Origin: Bacillota bacterium
GTDB taxonomy: Bacteria > Bacillota > Sulfobacillia > JAJYWN01 > JAJZPE01
DNA: 51,507 bases
Reading direction: 5' to 3'
NCBI GenBank assembly: GCA_021787335.1
Contig: JAJYMC010000064.1
Span: 1-51,507, forward strand
Below, in pieces: positions 9,627-18,532 of this stretch. A program made the position numbers and the translations under genes. Under the pieces are notes generated by a model. It was not told the DNA's origin. It saw nothing but the letters and a program-made list of their open reading frames with translations, and made no database searches. Every line of letters begins with the position of its first letter. The stretch's first letter is position 1.

Positions 9627-10520
9627 CTACCGACCCGAAGTGACCGTGCCCGAACGGGACGTGACCCGCCCGCGCGGAGTGATCTCCGTCACCAGCGCCA
9701 CGCTGACCAGGATCAGCCCGAAGCCGATCAGCGTGCCCAGGTCGAACCTCTCGTGCAGGAAAAGGGAACCCCAGAGCGTGCCAAAGGCCGGGACCAGGTA
9801 GGCGTTCATGGAGGCGAAGATCGGGCCGACCTCGGCGATGAGCCGGAAGAAGAGCAGGTAGGCGACGGCCGTCGTCAACACGAGCCCCAGGACACACCCG
9901 ATGGCGGTGGCCGACGGAGCTTGGCGGGGGAGGGTGAACGGGACCAACGGAAGCAGGACCAGCGAGGCGAAGAAGAGGCTGCCCATGGCCAGGACCTGGG
10001 GATGCTCCTCCGGGACCTTGACCCTCATGTAGACCGGGGCCAGGCCGTAAGAGACGGCGGCCGCCAGGGACAGCCCGGCGGACACGAGCGTCGCCGGGGT
10101 CACCGGGACGGGGCCCAGGCCGATGATGGCGACCGCGCCGATGAAACCGACGGCCAACCCGGCTGCCTTGCGGACGGTGAACACCTCGCCCATCATCAAC
10201 GCGGCGAAGACGGCCGCGAACAGCGGGGTCGTGGCGTTCAGGATGGAGGCCAGCGAGGCCGGCAGGCGCAGCTCGGCGGCGGCGATGAGGACGAAGGGGA
10301 GGGCTGAGTTGATGACCCCGACGGCCAGGTGGTGACGCCAATGGGCGCGGAACCTGGTCGTCCCACGAGTCGCCAGGATGTAGCCGAGAAGCAACAGGCC
10401 GGCCATGAGTACTCTCAGCTCGATGAGGAGGACCGGCCCGAAGACCGGCACGGCCACGCGGACGAAGATGAAGGAGCCACCCCAGAGGGCCGAGAGGAGG
10501 ATGAGGGCAACTAGATTCAT
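9627..10520 (-). CDS. EamA/DMT-family transporter
   Basis: About 297 residues from the ATG at 10520, with ten hydrophobic segments arranged as two EamA repeats; the first opens MNLVALILLSALWGGSFIFV. The family exports amino acids and other metabolites. Its ATG overlaps the stop of the D-aminoacylase gene by four bases, so the two are translationally coupled. Export of a D-amino acid or a product of the aminoacylase is a fair guess but not shown. The gene ends five bases from the convergent phosphoesterase gene. Confidence 0.88.
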   Translation of the reverse strand: MNLVALILLSALWGGSFIFVRVAVPVFGPVLLIELRVLMAGLLLLGYILATRGTTRFRAHWRHHLAVGVINSALPFVLIAAAELRLPASLASILNATTPLFAAVFAALMMGEVFTVRKAAGLAVGFIGAVAIIGLGPVPVTPATLVSAGLSLAAAVSYGLAPVYMRVKVPEEHPQVLAMGSLFFASLVLLPLVPFTLPRQAPSATAIGCVLGLVLTTAVAYLLFFRLIAEVGPIFASMNAYLVPAFGTLWGSLFLHERFDLGTLIGFGLILVSVALVTEITPRGRVTSRSGTVTSGR

Positions 10521-12127
10521 GCGCCGTGCCTCAGCATCCGGCCCGGAAGCGCCCCGGTGGGCCGGCCGTCCCTCAGCGTGAACCGGCCGTTGACGAGAAC
10601 GTGGGCGATGCCGGTCGCGAAGCGGTTGGGGTTGGCGTAGGTGGCCGCGTCGGCGATGGTCGCCGGGTCGAAGATGGTGATGTCGGCGGCCAGACCCTCG
10701 CCGAGCAGGCCGCGGTCGCGCAGCCCGAGCTTGGCGGCGGGGAAGCCGGTCATCTTGCGCACCGCCTGCTCGAGCGGCAGGAGCTTCTCGTCCCGCACGC
10801 ACTGGCCGAGGACCCTGGGGAAGGTCCCGTAGGTCCGGGGGTGCTGCCGCCCTTCGGCCCCCAGGGCCAGGCTGACGGTATCGCTGCCGACCATGACGAA
10901 CTCCTGGGTCAGGAGCAGCCGCATGTCATCGTCGCGGGACATGAAGATGACCATCCCGGTGGCCAGGCTGACGAGGAGGATGTCGAAGACGGTGTCGTAG
11001 ACGTCCTTGCCCCAGTCGGCGGCGATGTCTTCGACGCCGCGGCCCTCCAGGGACTTGTCCGGGCAGGTGGCGATAAGCACCCCGCTGAACGGGAGGGTGG
11101 CAAAGTCGTTGTCCCAGCCGGGCAGGGGCCCCCGCATGTCGACTTTCATCCGGGCCCGGGCGGCCGGGTCGAGGAGGCGGCGGCGCAGGTCCTCCTGCCC
11201 GCCTTCATGGGCCCATGGCGGGAGCAGGGAGGACAGGCTGGTGGCCCCGGCGGTGTATGGGTAGTGGTCCGCCGTGACGTCGATCCCCTCGGCCCGGGCG
11301 GCCTGGATGGTCTCGATGAGCTTCGGGGCGGTGCCCTGAGCCGGTCCGGCGCATTTCAGATGGGAGATCTGCACGGGGATGTGGGCCTCGCGGCCGATGG
11401 TGATGGCTTCGGCCACGGCGCCCATGAGCCCGCGCCCCTCGCTCCGCATGTGGGTGAAGTAGACCCCGCTGTGCTCGGCGGCCACCTTGGCCAGCTCGAC
11501 GACCTCGGCCGTCTCGGAGTAAGAGCCGGGGGTGTAAATGAGCCCGGTGCTGAGGCCGAAAGCCCCGTCGCGCATGGCTTCGGCCACCTGACGGCGCATC
11601 GCGTCGAGCTCCTCGGCGGCCGGGCGCCGGTTCTCGAAGCCCATGGTGTTCATCCGCACGGTCCCGTGGCCGACCAGGCCGGCCAGGTTGAGCGCCGTCC
11701 CGCGGGCCTCGATACGGGCCGCCAGGTCGGCGTAGCTGTGCCAATCATAGTCGACGCCCACGTCCGTGGTCCCGATCATCGCCTTGACCGGGTCGACCGA
11801 CCGCTCGGTGAGCGGGGCCGCCGAGTAGCCGCACTGGCCGAAGACCTCGGTGGTGACCCCCTGGGTCACCTTGCTGTCGGCGGTCGGGTAGGCCAGGATA
11901 GAGACGTCCGAATGCGAGTGCATGTCGATGAACCCGGGCGCGACGGTCAACCCGTGGACGTCGAGGACCTCGACGGCGCGGCCGACGAGCGGTCCGGGCC
12001 GGCCAGGCGTACTCCGGGCGATGGCCGCGATACGGCCGTCACGCAGTCCGATATCGGCATAAAACCACGGCGAGCCGGTCCCGTCGATGACCCGCCCGCC
12101 GGTGATGACCAGGTCGAAGGAAGCCAT
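10517..12127 (-). CDS. N-acyl-D-amino-acid deacylase (D-aminoacylase), amidohydrolase superfamily
   Basis: About 536 residues. The ATG at 12127 has GAGGTG six bases upstream; an ATG at 12145 lacks a site. Metal and family motifs in order: DMHSHSD (HxH), FGQCGYS with the conserved Cys, THMRSEG, ISHLKC, ADHYPY and VGSDTV (the catalytic Asp region). The enzyme hydrolyses N-acyl-D-amino acids to D-amino acids and a carboxylate in the cytoplasm. It is followed by a coupled EamA exporter and preceded by a sigma-H-like promoter. A dihydropyrimidinase-like role is less likely, given the ADHYPY and FGQCG motifs. Confidence 0.9.
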   Translation of the reverse strand: MASFDLVITGGRVIDGTGSPWFYADIGLRDGRIAAIARSTPGRPGPLVGRAVEVLDVHGLTVAPGFIDMHSHSDVSILAYPTADSKVTQGVTTEVFGQCGYSAAPLTERSVDPVKAMIGTTDVGVDYDWHSYADLAARIEARGTALNLAGLVGHGTVRMNTMGFENRRPAAEELDAMRRQVAEAMRDGAFGLSTGLIYTPGSYSETAEVVELAKVAAEHSGVYFTHMRSEGRGLMGAVAEAITIGREAHIPVQISHLKCAGPAQGTAPKLIETIQAARAEGIDVTADHYPYTAGATSLSSLLPPWAHEGGQEDLRRRLLDPAARARMKVDMRGPLPGWDNDFATLPFSGVLIATCPDKSLEGRGVEDIAADWGKDVYDTVFDILLVSLATGMVIFMSRDDDMRLLLTQEFVMVGSDTVSLALGAEGRQHPRTYGTFPRVLGQCVRDEKLLPLEQAVRKMTGFPAAKLGLRDRGLLGEGLAADITIFDPATIADAATYANPNRFATGIAHVLVNGRFTLRDGRPTGALPGRMLRHGA

Positions 12128-12160
12128 GCCAGCACCTCGTTCCAAGAAATAAACCTGAAG

Positions 12161-12189
12161 TTATTCGAGACCCGAGCAAAAACTCCTGC
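12161..12189 (-). promoter_or_regulatory. Sigma-H-like promoter for the D-aminoacylase operon
   Basis: On the minus strand GCAGGA (12189-12184), 17 bases, GAATAA (12166-12161). Both boxes and the spacer are the same as in the promoter before the mutase genes. It lies 34 bases upstream of the ATG, a normal leader length. Confidence 0.55.
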
Positions 12190-12290
12190 TATACGAGACG
12201 AAGAGAGATTCTGTCATCCCTGGAGGAGCCCATCCACGAAAAGGTGAAATCAGCACCCGGCAAAGTCGGTGCGAAAGAAGGGGATGGGCT

Positions 12291-12788
12291 GTGAAGGCCG
12301 TCGTCGTCTATGAATCCCTGTGGGGAAATACCGCCGCCATCGCCCGGGCCATCGCTGAAGGGATCGGGCCGGGCGTGAGGGCGCTCACCACTTCCGAAGC
12401 GTCCGGCGCGGCTGTGGCTGACGCCGATCTGATCGTGGCCGGCGCGCCAGTATTCGGGTTCAGCCTGGCGTCCGACAAGATGCTGCAGGGCATCGCCGCG
12501 AATCCGGGCAACCCGCCGGCGCCGCCCGATGTGTCGCACCCGTCCTTGCGCTCGTGGCTGGACGCACTGCCACACGGGAGCGGCCGGTCGGCGGCCTTCG
12601 AGACGCGCCTGTCGTGGTCGCCCGGCGGCGCCACGCCGGCGATCGTCCGCGCCTTGGAGCGAGCCGGGTTCAGCCCTGTGGCCAAACCGGCCCGCTTCAT
12701 CGTCAAGGGGAAGTTTGGACCGCTCCGCGACGGCGAGCTGGAGCGGGCACGGCAGTGGGGAGCCGAACTCGCGAAGGCCATGGAGTGA
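12291..12788 (+). CDS. Flavodoxin-like protein
   Basis: 165 residues starting at GTG 12291 behind GAAGGGGATGG. The N-terminus VVVYESLWGNT matches the flavodoxin FMN-phosphate loop ([ST]xxGNT), and the 50s loop region GAPVFGF fits the FMN-stacking loop. The later part (LPHGSGRSAAFETR) resembles small flavodoxin-domain proteins of Actinobacteria and Bacillota rather than classical electron carriers. It probably binds FMN in the cytoplasm; a redox partner cannot be named. It stands alone between the divergent aminoacylase and a convergent surface-protein gene. Confidence 0.78.
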   Translation: MKAVVVYESLWGNTAAIARAIAEGIGPGVRALTTSEASGAAVADADLIVAGAPVFGFSLASDKMLQGIAANPGNPPAPPDVSHPSLRSWLDALPHGSGRSAAFETRLSWSPGGATPAIVRALERAGFSPVAKPARFIVKGKFGPLRDGELERARQWGAELAKAME

Positions 12789-12817
12789 CCCATGCGCTGG
12801 AGTACCGAAAATGAAGA

Positions 12818-12843
12818 ACGCCGCCCCTCCAAGGGGGCGGCGT
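12818..12843. terminator. Inverted repeat between convergent genes, possible terminator
   Basis: ACGCCGCCCC / GGGGCGGCGT (12818-12827, 12834-12843) with a six-base loop forms a very GC-rich perfect 10-bp stem between the flavodoxin-like gene and the convergent surface-protein gene. Neither side has a real T run, so termination efficiency is uncertain. Confidence 0.45.
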
Positions 12844-12887
12844 CGCTGTCTATCGAGGTAGCTGCGGGGATAGCCCCCGCGACGTCT

Positions 12888-15332
12888 TCACGGCCCGAGC
12901 TGCAAGAACCCCGGCGAAAGCAGCGGCGTCAACTCCGGCAGGTCAAGGTATGGGCGCGACCACTGGTTCTGGGTTGTACCGTAGTCGACGATGAGGGGTG
13001 CGCTGGACTGCCGGATGGCCTCGCCGGCGCCCATATAGGCCACAGCGTAGATGTGACGGCTGGTTGTGATGCCCGACGGCTTGAAGTTGAAGTTCCCGCC
13101 GGCGTCGGTGGTGGCCTTGCCGACCAGCGACCACTGCGAGGGCAGGTTGACACAGGCGTTCTGGTCCAGTTCATAGAGCCTGATCTCGGCCGAGGGAACG
13201 CCGGCGAACTGTTCGACCATCCCCGTCCGCATCGGCACCATCTTGGTCGTCCCCAGCGTCCCGGCGATGACGACCTGGCCGGGGGGAGCGGGCACGGTCG
13301 GTTTGGCCACCGTCAGCGTGTAGTTGGTGAGGTTGGCCTGGATCAGGAGCGATGGTCCGGCGACCGCGGGAACAAGCACCTTCACCGGCGTACCGTCATC
13401 CGGCACATCGATTGGCAGAACCCCGTCGGCCGGCCGGTAGGTCTCGGTCTCGTACCGTCCGATGCTGAGGTTGTTCGGCCGTTTCACCAGCCGCGCCAGG
13501 GTGAACTCGGTGATCTTGGCCGTCCCGTATAGACTCTCGACCTCGACGTACCACTGGTTGCCCGAGCCGGGCGGCCAAGCCGTCGCGGCGTAGGCCGGCA
13601 GGGGCACGTCGATGACCAGGTCCCGGCTGGTGTCCGGGCATGAGAACTTGTTCGGCTGATCCCAGACGGTCAGAGGGGCCTTGCCGACCACGCCGACCCT
13701 GACGCGCAGCCCGGCGCGGCGGTATTCATGGCTGACGGCGATGCGGGCGGTGAAGGCCGACGCCGTGCCGGTCCGGTCCGAGGCTTTGTTCTCGAAGTAG
13801 CGGGCCCAGATGAGGTTGTTCTCCAGGGACTCATACGGGAGATAGAAGTAGCCGTTCTCCAGGACGCGGTCGCCCCACGACCCCAGGAGCTTGAAAGCCC
13901 CCAGGCTCTTCCCCGGGTTCAGATGGAAGTTGTCGTAGCCGACCACGGTGACGCAGGCCCGCTTGAGGTTGTTCGCGTAGGTCTCGCTGCCCAGCATCCA
14001 GCCGGGCGTGCCGCCGAACTGGCCGGTGTTGCCGAGGATCGCCGGGAGGGGACCGCCGGCGACCACCGGGCCGTAGACTTGGAGCAGTTCCTTGAGGCCA
14101 TCGACGCCCAGCGACTGGACCTTGACCGGGTCGCTGAAGGACTTGACCCGGTAGAGGGCCGCATCCTGGTCGACGGCCGCCGTCGGCTGGGGCATCAGGC
14201 TTGTGTCCCAGTAGTAGATGGGGTTGCCCCAGACGTCGTGGACCGGGTTGCCGTAGGGGTCCTTGAGCGTCGTCTTGACCGTCAGGTCGTAGTTCGAAGG
14301 TAGCGACGTCTCAGAGGCGATGCCCTGCTCCTCGACGATCGTCGTCTCGTAATGCGGCCAGTAGTCGGGAGGCGCCATCGGGTGCGCCTTGTACCACGGC
14401 CAGAAGAGCTTGTCGTACTCGTTATCCAGATACCAGTTGGAGAGGTCGGGCGTATAGGGGTGCTCCATCTCCTTGAGGATGGTCATGGTCTGGGTGATCG
14501 CCCTCAGGAGGGTGCCGGACCAGCCATCCTGGTTCTGGGTCAGGGTGACGTACTTGGAGTAGTCGAGTTTGATCGGCACGACCATGGACACCATGGCCGG
14601 CGGGTCGGCGGCCTGCGCGGCGCCCCCTTCGACGATGTACTCCTCGACCTCCGGGTCGGACAAGGCGATGGCGTGGCCCCCGGTCACCTGATTGACGCCA
14701 TTGAAGATGAGCTTGATCCGGCTCGACAGATTGAGCCCGGACGGTTTGAGCACCGTGAGCGTCTTGAACACCGGCGGGGTCAGGGACGTGGCCAGGGCGG
14801 GGCTGACGTAGTAGGCCCCGGTGGCCGCGTCGACGGTCAGCTTGGCCCCGAAGACCTGGGTCACCGTTTCGAGGGGGACCAGCAGTTGGCCGCCGACCAC
14901 CTTCGGCGCCACCGCGAGGGTGAGGGGACTCCCGTTCTTCAGGGCCACCTTGCTCCCCGCCTGCAGGAAGAGGGTGGTGCCGCCCTTGGTCAGGGACAGG
15001 CTCTGGGCCAGGGCGTTCCACTGGGCCGTGGCTCCGAGGGCCTGCCCGAGCGGTGTCCCGGGGACGAGGAGTTGCGTGCCCTCGAGGACCGGGTCCACGC
15101 TCAGTTCCAGAGGGTTGCCGTTGATGAAAATGGGTGTCTCACCGATGGGCGGTTCGGGTTGTGGGTTCAGGGCCAGGGCCGGAGAGGCGACGACGACCAG
15201 GGCCAGGGTGAGAGCGATTACCACAGTCAGGGCCATGGACACGGGTCTGGCGAACGGAGTCAGGTTACGGCGTAGGGTCACGTTACGGCGCAAGAGAAGC
15301 ACCCCTTTCATGAAGCCCGGGGTCTTGGCCAC
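12888..15332 (-). CDS. Secreted surface protein: copper-amine-oxidase-type stalk domain plus triad-less papain-like domain
   Basis: Up to 814 residues from the GTG at 15332; the true start is uncertain because no clear ribosome binding site is seen. A signal peptide (hydrophobic core about residues 31-55, ending ALA) is followed by LNPQPEPP, a motif seen at the mature start of Bacillota surface proteins. Residues about 66-177 hold two beta repeats of the copper-amine-oxidase N-terminal-like domain. Residues about 260-505 align with papain-type C1 peptidases: NQDGWSGT where papain has NQGSCGSC, VTVVGYDN, and GSWGDxxxENGYFYLP. The Cys, His and Asn of the triad read Thr274, Ala459 and Gly484, so peptidase activity is unlikely. 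The C-terminal 300 residues are beta-rich with an SpaA-like segment near AEIRLYEL. Confidence 0.72.
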   Translation of the reverse strand: MAKTPGFMKGVLLLRRNVTLRRNLTPFARPVSMALTVVIALTLALVVVASPALALNPQPEPPIGETPIFINGNPLELSVDPVLEGTQLLVPGTPLGQALGATAQWNALAQSLSLTKGGTTLFLQAGSKVALKNGSPLTLAVAPKVVGGQLLVPLETVTQVFGAKLTVDAATGAYYVSPALATSLTPPVFKTLTVLKPSGLNLSSRIKLIFNGVNQVTGGHAIALSDPEVEEYIVEGGAAQAADPPAMVSMVVPIKLDYSKYVTLTQNQDGWSGTLLRAITQTMTILKEMEHPYTPDLSNWYLDNEYDKLFWPWYKAHPMAPPDYWPHYETTIVEEQGIASETSLPSNYDLTVKTTLKDPYGNPVHDVWGNPIYYWDTSLMPQPTAAVDQDAALYRVKSFSDPVKVQSLGVDGLKELLQVYGPVVAGGPLPAILGNTGQFGGTPGWMLGSETYANNLKRACVTVVGYDNFHLNPGKSLGAFKLLGSWGDRVLENGYFYLPYESLENNLIWARYFENKASDRTGTASAFTARIAVSHEYRRAGLRVRVGVVGKAPLTVWDQPNKFSCPDTSRDLVIDVPLPAYAATAWPPGSGNQWYVEVESLYGTAKITEFTLARLVKRPNNLSIGRYETETYRPADGVLPIDVPDDGTPVKVLVPAVAGPSLLIQANLTNYTLTVAKPTVPAPPGQVVIAGTLGTTKMVPMRTGMVEQFAGVPSAEIRLYELDQNACVNLPSQWSLVGKATTDAGGNFNFKPSGITTSRHIYAVAYMGAGEAIRQSSAPLIVDYGTTQNQWSRPYLDLPELTPLLSPGFLQLGP

Positions 15333-15454
15333 GGACTCTGCGGGCTCTCGTCCACACCATGATTCTATGCGAGAAGGCGGCCCCGCTCTGTCGAACGAAG
15401 CCGCCCCCGGGGAATGTTTTTGGCCAGTCCGTCTCCACTTCGCGGACGATGGAA

Positions 15455-16654
15455 TCAGATGGTCCCGACCGCCGCCTCCAGCCGCTCCATCGCTTCCTTC
15501 AGCATGGACCGCGGGCAGGCCAGGTTGACCCGCTGGAAGCCCTCGCCGCCGGGGCCGAAGATGTAGCCGTCGTTCAGGGCCAGCCGGGCCTTGTCCCGGA
15601 CGAACCGCTGCAGCTCGACCGGGCCCAGGCCGAGCCCGCGGCAGTCGAGCCAGCCCAGGTAGGTGCCCTCGGGCCCGTAAGCCTTCAGCCGCGGGATCCG
15701 CGTCGCCACGAAATCCATGAAGTACCGGACGTTCTCGGTCAGGTAGGCCCGCAGCTGCTCCAGGTACTCGTCCCCGTGGCGGAAGGCCGCCTCCGTGGCC
15801 GCGTAGCCGAAGAGGTTGCCGTTGTTATTGCCTGCCCGCGTGAGCCCGTAGCGCCGCCGCAGGTCGCCGTCGGGGATGACGGCGAACGACGTCGCCAGCC
15901 CCGGCACGTTGAAGGTCTTGGCGGCCGACATGAAGGTCACCGTGTTCCGCGCGACCTCTTCCGACAAAGTGGCCGTGACCGTATGCTTGGCCCCCTCAAT
16001 GAGGAGGTCGCAATGGATCTCGTCGGAGAGGATGAGGAGGCCGTCCTCGGCGCAGATCCGGGCCAGGGTGGAAAGCTCGTCGCGGGTCCAGACCCGGCCG
16101 ACCGGGTTGTGCGGGCTGCACAGGATGAGCAGGGAGGCCCGGGAGGCCCTGGGCGCGGCGCCCCCGCCGGCCTTGCCCCGCAGGAGGGCCTCGAGTCCGG
16201 CGAAGTCCATCGTGTAGCGCCGGCCGTCGGTGACGAGCTGGTTGTATAGCAGATGGCGACCGGTGTTCTTCACCGCGCTGAAGAACGGAAAGTACACCGG
16301 GGGCTGCACAATGACCTCGTCGCCGGGGCGCGAGAAGGCCTCGACCGCTGAATAGAGCCCGTTGACCACGCCGGCGCTGAAGACGATCCATTCCTTCTTG
16401 ACCCGCCAGCCGTGACGCCGCCAGAGCCAATCGACGATGGCCTCGTAGAGGGAGTCCGGCGGGAAGGAGTAGCCGTAGAAGGGGTGCTCGGCCCGCTTGC
16501 GAAGGGCCTCGACGACCGGCTCGGGGGCCGGGAAGTCCATGTCGGCCACCCACAGGGGCAGCGCGTCCTCGTGGCCGAAGTACTCGGCAATCTTGTCCCA
16601 CTTCTCTGAGCTGGTGTTGCGTCTCTCGATGAGCCGGTCGAAGTCGTAGCGCAT
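15455..16654 (-). CDS. MalY/PatB-type aminotransferase (cystathionine beta-lyase)
   Basis: 399 residues, PLP fold type I. Landmarks: WVADMDF near the N-terminus, CSPHNPVGRVW (Asn binds PLP), LSDEIHCDL (the DEIH Asp binds the pyridine nitrogen) and SAAKTFNVPGL with the Schiff-base Lys. These match the MalY/PatB group, which cleaves cystathionine or cysteine to pyruvate, ammonia and a thiol. GGAGG just before the ATG lies inside the end of the kinase gene upstream, two bases away, so the two are one operon. Its link to the sugar kinase is unclear. An aromatic or other aminotransferase activity cannot be excluded. Confidence 0.9.
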   Translation of the reverse strand: MRYDFDRLIERRNTSSEKWDKIAEYFGHEDALPLWVADMDFPAPEPVVEALRKRAEHPFYGYSFPPDSLYEAIVDWLWRRHGWRVKKEWIVFSAGVVNGLYSAVEAFSRPGDEVIVQPPVYFPFFSAVKNTGRHLLYNQLVTDGRRYTMDFAGLEALLRGKAGGGAAPRASRASLLILCSPHNPVGRVWTRDELSTLARICAEDGLLILSDEIHCDLLIEGAKHTVTATLSEEVARNTVTFMSAAKTFNVPGLATSFAVIPDGDLRRRYGLTRAGNNNGNLFGYAATEAAFRHGDEYLEQLRAYLTENVRYFMDFVATRIPRLKAYGPEGTYLGWLDCRGLGLGPVELQRFVRDKARLALNDGYIFGPGGEGFQRVNLACPRSMLKEAMERLEAAVGTI

Positions 16655-16656
16655 CC

Positions 16657-17643
16657 TCAGTCCTCCGTTTTGATGCCCTTCAAGTCCCCGGCCGTCCGGT
16701 CGAGGTTGGCGTAGACCTGGTCGTCGGCGGTCAGGCCGTGGTCCTCGAGGGCCATCAGATAGGCGCCGACGCCCGGTTGATAGGCGAGCAGGTGCAGGCG
16801 GGCCGCCGGGCAGGTCCGGTGGATGGTCAGGTGCATCGCGTCGACGAGGAGCGGGTTCTTGCCCTTGTAGACGCTGCCGGCCAGGACCACCTCGACCTGC
16901 TCGGCCTCCATCCCCAGCTGCCGGATGACCCCGACGACCTGGTCGCCCTGGGCCGTGCCGATGGAGACCAGGATGTCCTGGGCCGCCTGGTCGCCCCGGT
17001 TGGCCAGCTCGAAGACCAGCGGCGAGACCCGCATCAGGTCCTCGTAGGCGTAGGACGAGGTCATCATCTCGTCGAGGTCCTTGAACCCCATGAGCTTCGG
17101 GATCTCGGTCTCCAGGAGCGACCTGGGGCCCGACCGCTCGAGGGAGCAGAAGGCCCAGTGCATCGCGTCGCGGACGATGTCGGCCGCGCCCCCGCGGTTA
17201 CCCGTCTCGTAGCCCATGGCGTGAAGGACGGCCTGGCGCCCGTCGCGGCTGCGGGCGGCGGCGTTGGCCCCGCTGCCGGAGATGGAGACGGCGCCCCAGC
17301 CCGCCTTGGTCCCGCCGCGCAGGGCGACCCAGGTGTCGTTGAGGACGCGGAAGGGCGTCTCGCCGAGGAGCGCGCGGGAGCCCCGCTCCAGCTCCTCGAA
17401 GTCGACCGGGCGGTCGGCCCCGGCCAGGCCGAGGGCTACTCGGGCCAGGTCGCCACGCGAGCGGCTGGCCTCAGCGCAGGCGGCGTCGAGGGCCTCGCGG
17501 ACGGCCGTCATCGCCGCGTCCAACCCGACCAGCTGATAGTTACCAGGGCCCGAGCGGCCGCGGCCGACGATGTTCCCCTTGTCGTCGCCAACGACGGCCA
17601 GCGTCTTGGTGGCCCCGCTATCGATCCCCGCGAAGAAGGGCAT
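16657..17643 (-). CDS. BadF/BadG/BcrA/BcrD-family ATPase, N-acetylglucosamine-kinase-like
   Basis: 328 residues of the ASKHA fold. Phosphate-1 loop: GIDSGATKTLAV. Phosphate-2 loop: SISGSGANAAA. An adenosine loop is near VVLAGSVYKGKNP. No CxxC iron-sulfur pair typical of dehydratase activators is visible, so a cytoplasmic N-acetylhexosamine kinase of the human NAGK type is the better reading. GGGAG lies before the ATG. Followed at two bases by the MalY gene. A PIG-L deacetylase and a sugar-type transporter occur 5 kb away, which is compatible with amino-sugar use but does not prove it. Confidence 0.82.
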   Translation of the reverse strand: MPFFAGIDSGATKTLAVVGDDKGNIVGRGRSGPGNYQLVGLDAAMTAVREALDAACAEASRSRGDLARVALGLAGADRPVDFEELERGSRALLGETPFRVLNDTWVALRGGTKAGWGAVSISGSGANAAARSRDGRQAVLHAMGYETGNRGGAADIVRDAMHWAFCSLERSGPRSLLETEIPKLMGFKDLDEMMTSSYAYEDLMRVSPLVFELANRGDQAAQDILVSIGTAQGDQVVGVIRQLGMEAEQVEVVLAGSVYKGKNPLLVDAMHLTIHRTCPAARLHLLAYQPGVGAYLMALEDHGLTADDQVYANLDRTAGDLKGIKTED

Positions 17644-17764
17644 GCTTTCAACTCCCTTATGCTAGGGTTTTCGAGGGTTCGCGTACCAGGGTTTCGGGGG
17701 CCTCGCGGCGTATTCCTCCAGCGGCGAGCGGGTGAACCGTGGAACCCGCCGCGGGAGGGGCCCA

Positions 17765-18517
17765 GTGAACATCATCATCACCGGCGGGAACAGCGGCATC
17801 GGCTTTCACCTGACGAAGGAGCTGATGCAGGCAGGTCACCGGGTGGCCGTCTTCGACCTGGCCGGCTCGGCTCTGGCGCCACTGGCCGCGACGTACGCCG
17901 ACCGGCTCATCTTCCAGCGCTGTGACGTGACGTCAGACGCCGACGTCCGGGCGGCCGTCGACGCCGTGCTGGCGGCCTGGGGAGGCATCGACGTCCTGGT
18001 CAACAACGCCTGCCTGGCGACCTTCGGCCCGTTCGTGGACCGCGACCTCGACGATATCCGGCGGGAGTTCGAGGTCAACTACTTCGGCTACCTGCGTCTC
18101 ATCACCGCCGTGCGGCCGGCGATGGCGGCCCAGGGGCACGGGGTCATCCACAACGTCAGTTCGGGCGTGGGCATCACCGGCTTCCCGGGCATCGTCGGCT
18201 ACGCCTCGACCAAAGGGGCCATCGAGGCCATGACCCGCACACTGGCCCTCGAGCTGGCCACGGCCGGCATCACGGTGAACCTCATTCACCCGCCCCTGAC
18301 CGACACCAAGTCCGCAGCGCCGCTGGGCGTCCCCAAGCCGATGATGGCTGACCCCGCCGTGGTCGGGCGCCGGCTCGCCCGGCGCATCGGGTCGAAAAAG
18401 CCGGTCATCACGCCGGACCTCACGTCGGCCATCGGGCTCCTCGGGATGAGATTGTTCCCCAGCGCCTTCGGACGCTTGCTCGGCGCGGCGACGGCCCGGG
18501 CCCGCGAGGGCAGGTAG
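17765..18517 (+). CDS. Short-chain dehydrogenase/reductase
   Basis: About 250 residues. I chose the GTG at 17765 because GGGAGGGG lies directly upstream and the protein then begins right at the Rossmann strand; a GTG at 17732 would add an unusual Arg-rich tail. Motifs: TGGNSGIG (cofactor glycine loop), NNA, a Ser in NVSSGVG and YASTK (catalytic Tyr-x-x-x-Lys). The C-terminal region (KKPVITPDLTSAIG) resembles SDRs acting on lipids or ketones. Oxidises or reduces an unknown alcohol/ketone with NAD(P). It is followed 15 bases later by the regulator-fusion gene, probably in one operon. Confidence 0.9.
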   Translation: MNIIITGGNSGIGFHLTKELMQAGHRVAVFDLAGSALAPLAATYADRLIFQRCDVTSDADVRAAVDAVLAAWGGIDVLVNNACLATFGPFVDRDLDDIRREFEVNYFGYLRLITAVRPAMAAQGHGVIHNVSSGVGITGFPGIVGYASTKGAIEAMTRTLALELATAGITVNLIHPPLTDTKSAAPLGVPKPMMADPAVVGRRLARRIGSKKPVITPDLTSAIGLLGMRLFPSAFGRLLGAATARAREGR

Positions 18518-18532
18518 GAGAGGGGGAGCAGC

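Noticed and set aside
10521-10802. Upstream extension of the EamA frame to 10802
   Set aside because: The added residues are Arg-rich and overlap the D-aminoacylase gene; the ATG at 10520 gives the standard EamA start and an ATGA-type overlap.
15263-15293. Short direct repeat (GTTACGGCG twice) at the 5' end of the surface-protein gene
   Set aside because: It encodes the similar RRNVTL / RRNLTP ahead of the signal peptide; two copies are not enough to call a repeat array or CRISPR.
15333-15454. GGCGGC / GCCGCC inverted repeat between the surface-protein and MalY genes
   Set aside because: The loop is long and no T run follows on the strand where a terminator would be needed.
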